A DNA stretch of 5,135 bases from contig CAZYSP010000028.1 of the NCBI GenBank assembly GCA_964650285.1, positions 1 to 5,135 of the forward strand. The letters are read 5' to 3'. The notes under the pieces were generated by a model. The model was not told the origin of the DNA and searched no databases. It was given only the letters and a program-made list of their open reading frames with translations. The stretch comes from JACPJP01 sp964650285 (GTDB taxonomy: Archaea; Nanobdellota; Nanobdellia; Woesearchaeales; GW2011-AR4). Every line of letters begins with the position of its first letter. Positions within the stretch are counted from its first letter, which is position 1. The translations under genes and the position numbers were made by a program. This document shows, one piece after another, positions 4,718-5,135 of this stretch.

Positions 4718-4836
4718 GCAAAGCCAAGCATTGCCAATTTAGGGGAGGCGGGTGGGCAGAATCACGCTAAGTCTTTTATCAAAACTGCCGATTAGGAATT
4801 TTGCCTAAAGTCCGCTCTGGCATAGCTTGGCTTTGC
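4718..4836 (-). ncRNA. Highly structured leader or inverted-repeat element upstream of the recombinase
   Basis: The outer arms 4718-4736 and 4818-4836 pair as a 12-bp perfect stem (GCAAAGCCAAGC with GCTTGGCTTTGC), a 2x2 internal loop, and five more pairs (TGCCA/TGGCA). Inside lie GAGGCGG (4745-4751) against CCGCTC (4812-4817) with one bulge, GGCAG (4755-4759) against CTGCC (4785-4789), and TTAGG (4792-4796) against CCTAA (4804-4808) with a 7-base loop. CCTAAA 4804-4809 can instead pair with TTTAGG 4738-4743, giving a second, mutually exclusive fold. On the minus strand the element lies between the predicted start site (~4857) and the SD at 4711. It is not a tRNA: there is no T-arm, and the 7-base loop lacks U33. 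It matches no RNA class I know. It might also act as DNA, for example as a recombinase target or a short MITE-like insertion. Confidence 0.5.
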
Positions 4837-4871
4837 GGTTCATTATTATCCGACAAACTCTTAAAAAACGC

Positions 4872-4896
4872 AACACTTTTATTTAAATATTGTGTT
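4872..4896 (-). promoter_or_regulatory. TATA box inside an AACAC/GTGTT dyad, recombinase promoter
   Basis: TATTTAAATA (4880-4889) is itself palindromic and is flanked by AACAC (4872-4876) and GTGTT (4892-4896), giving a near-symmetric 25-bp element. On the minus strand it would start RNA near 4857, just ahead of the structured leader. A dimeric repressor bound to the arms would cover the TATA box. Because the core is symmetric, some rightward transcription from about 4911 is also possible, but no gene lies there. Confidence 0.5.
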
Positions 4897-4935
4897 TTTA
4901 ATCAAAAATAGCCTAAAAAAGCAACAAAAGTAGTA

Positions 4936-4950
4936 GAAATGTTGCATTTC
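4936..4950. repeat. Small hairpin GAAATG-ttg-CATTTC
   Basis: This is a perfect 6-bp inverted repeat with a 3-base loop in the non-coding stretch between the recombinase promoter and the right-edge gene. Its role is unknown. The rest of 4897-5064 holds a run of A (4961-4968) and nothing else I can support. Confidence 0.3.
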
Positions 4951-4956
4951 ATATAT

Positions 4957-4975
4957 AGAGAAAAAAAATTTTATC
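4957..4975 (-). terminator. Possible U-tract terminator for the right-edge gene
   Basis: On the minus strand this reads AAAATTTTTTTTCTC, with eight consecutive T. It lies about 90-100 bases after the stop at 5065 and before the recombinase promoter. Archaeal termination often needs only a U-run. The distance from the stop leaves this uncertain. Confidence 0.3.
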
Positions 4976-5064
4976 AAAACATTAAAGTGATCCGAAAGAA
5001 GTAAGACTTTGCCACATTCTCATACATTCTGGGCAAAACATCGCAAATCTCTATATGTTAAAAT

Positions 5065-5135
5065 TTATTCCTGATAATAGCTAGAATTTCCCAATGCCAG
5101 GGCAATTTCAGCTTTTTTTAATTCTTTTCCTAAGT
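5065..5135 (-). CDS. C-terminal end of an unidentified gene (cut by window edge)
   Basis: An open minus-strand frame enters from the right edge and ends at TAA (5067-5065). It reads LGKELKKAEIALALGNSS followed by YYQE, 22 residues. The amphipathic Lys/Glu/Ala/Leu helix looks like real protein, whereas the other two minus-strand frames stop within a few codons. The fragment is too short to assign, and a chance open frame cannot be excluded. Confidence 0.4.
   Translation of the reverse strand, partial: LGKELKKAEIALALGNSSYYQE

Noticed and set aside
4718..4836. tRNA or 5S rRNA
   Set aside because: Length and a closing stem suggested it, and one stem has a 5-bp/7-base anticodon-like form, but there is no T-arm sequence, no U33, and no 5S consensus.
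4982..5041. Minus-strand 19-codon frame beginning MFCPECMRMWQ
   Set aside because: The CPEC start recalls zinc-ribbon proteins such as TFS, and an A/T-rich stretch lies ~25 bases upstream, but there is only one Cys pair and the frame ends at once; chance or a remnant is more likely.
5087..5094. Single TTTCCCAA match to the iteron core near the right edge, and others at about 749-755 and 2214-2218
   Set aside because: Isolated matches without 11-bp neighbours are expected by chance in this sequence.

Overview
The window looks like chromosomal DNA from an AT-rich archaeon, most likely a DPANN-type lineage (Woesearchaeota/Pacearchaeota-like). The evidence is an archaeal RNA polymerase subunit L, an archaeal METTL5-like methyltransferase, and TTTAAATA-type TATA boxes 25-30 bases before the start codons, which implies leaderless mRNAs. 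The lineage assignment is inferred from gene style and was not checked by any search.

Left part (1-2188, all genes on the minus strand) is housekeeping. In transcription order it holds a METTL5-like RNA methyltransferase, RpoL (Rpo11), a 161-residue basic protein of unknown function, and the first 207 codons of GatB, which runs off the left edge. RpoL, the unknown protein and GatB each have their own TATA box, so the cluster is co-oriented but probably not a single transcript.

Middle part (2189-2643) has no convincing gene and is the most remarkable stretch. An extremely T-rich segment (about 2290-2430) is followed by eleven short sites of consensus aTTCCCAa. Successive sites lie 11 bp apart, in blocks of 3, 4 and 4. 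The gap between blocks 2 and 3 is exactly three periods (33 bp). Block 3 lies between two near-identical inverted BRE/TATA cores that point away from each other. This has the form of an iteron-type origin, a partition centromere, or a large cooperative operator.

Right-centre part (2644-3916, plus strand) holds two consecutive genes of the same architecture: an N-terminal coiled coil followed by a C-terminal winged helix. The first starts immediately downstream of the iteron array and is the obvious candidate to bind it. A convergent tyrosine recombinase that has only the catalytic domain (4034-4699, minus strand) follows. The intergenic space between them carries A/T-rich dyad repeats at a 20-bp step.

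Far right (4700-5135): the recombinase is preceded by a long leader containing a strong 19-bp imperfect inverted repeat that encloses further stems. An SD lies just before the ATG, and a TATA box sits inside an AACAC/GTGTT dyad. The last 71 bases hold the C-terminal end of an unidentified minus-strand gene.

Overall, the stretch from about 2200 to 5060 could be an integrated replicon or mobile element inserted beside housekeeping genes, or a chromosomal origin or segregation locus. The sequence alone does not decide between these.
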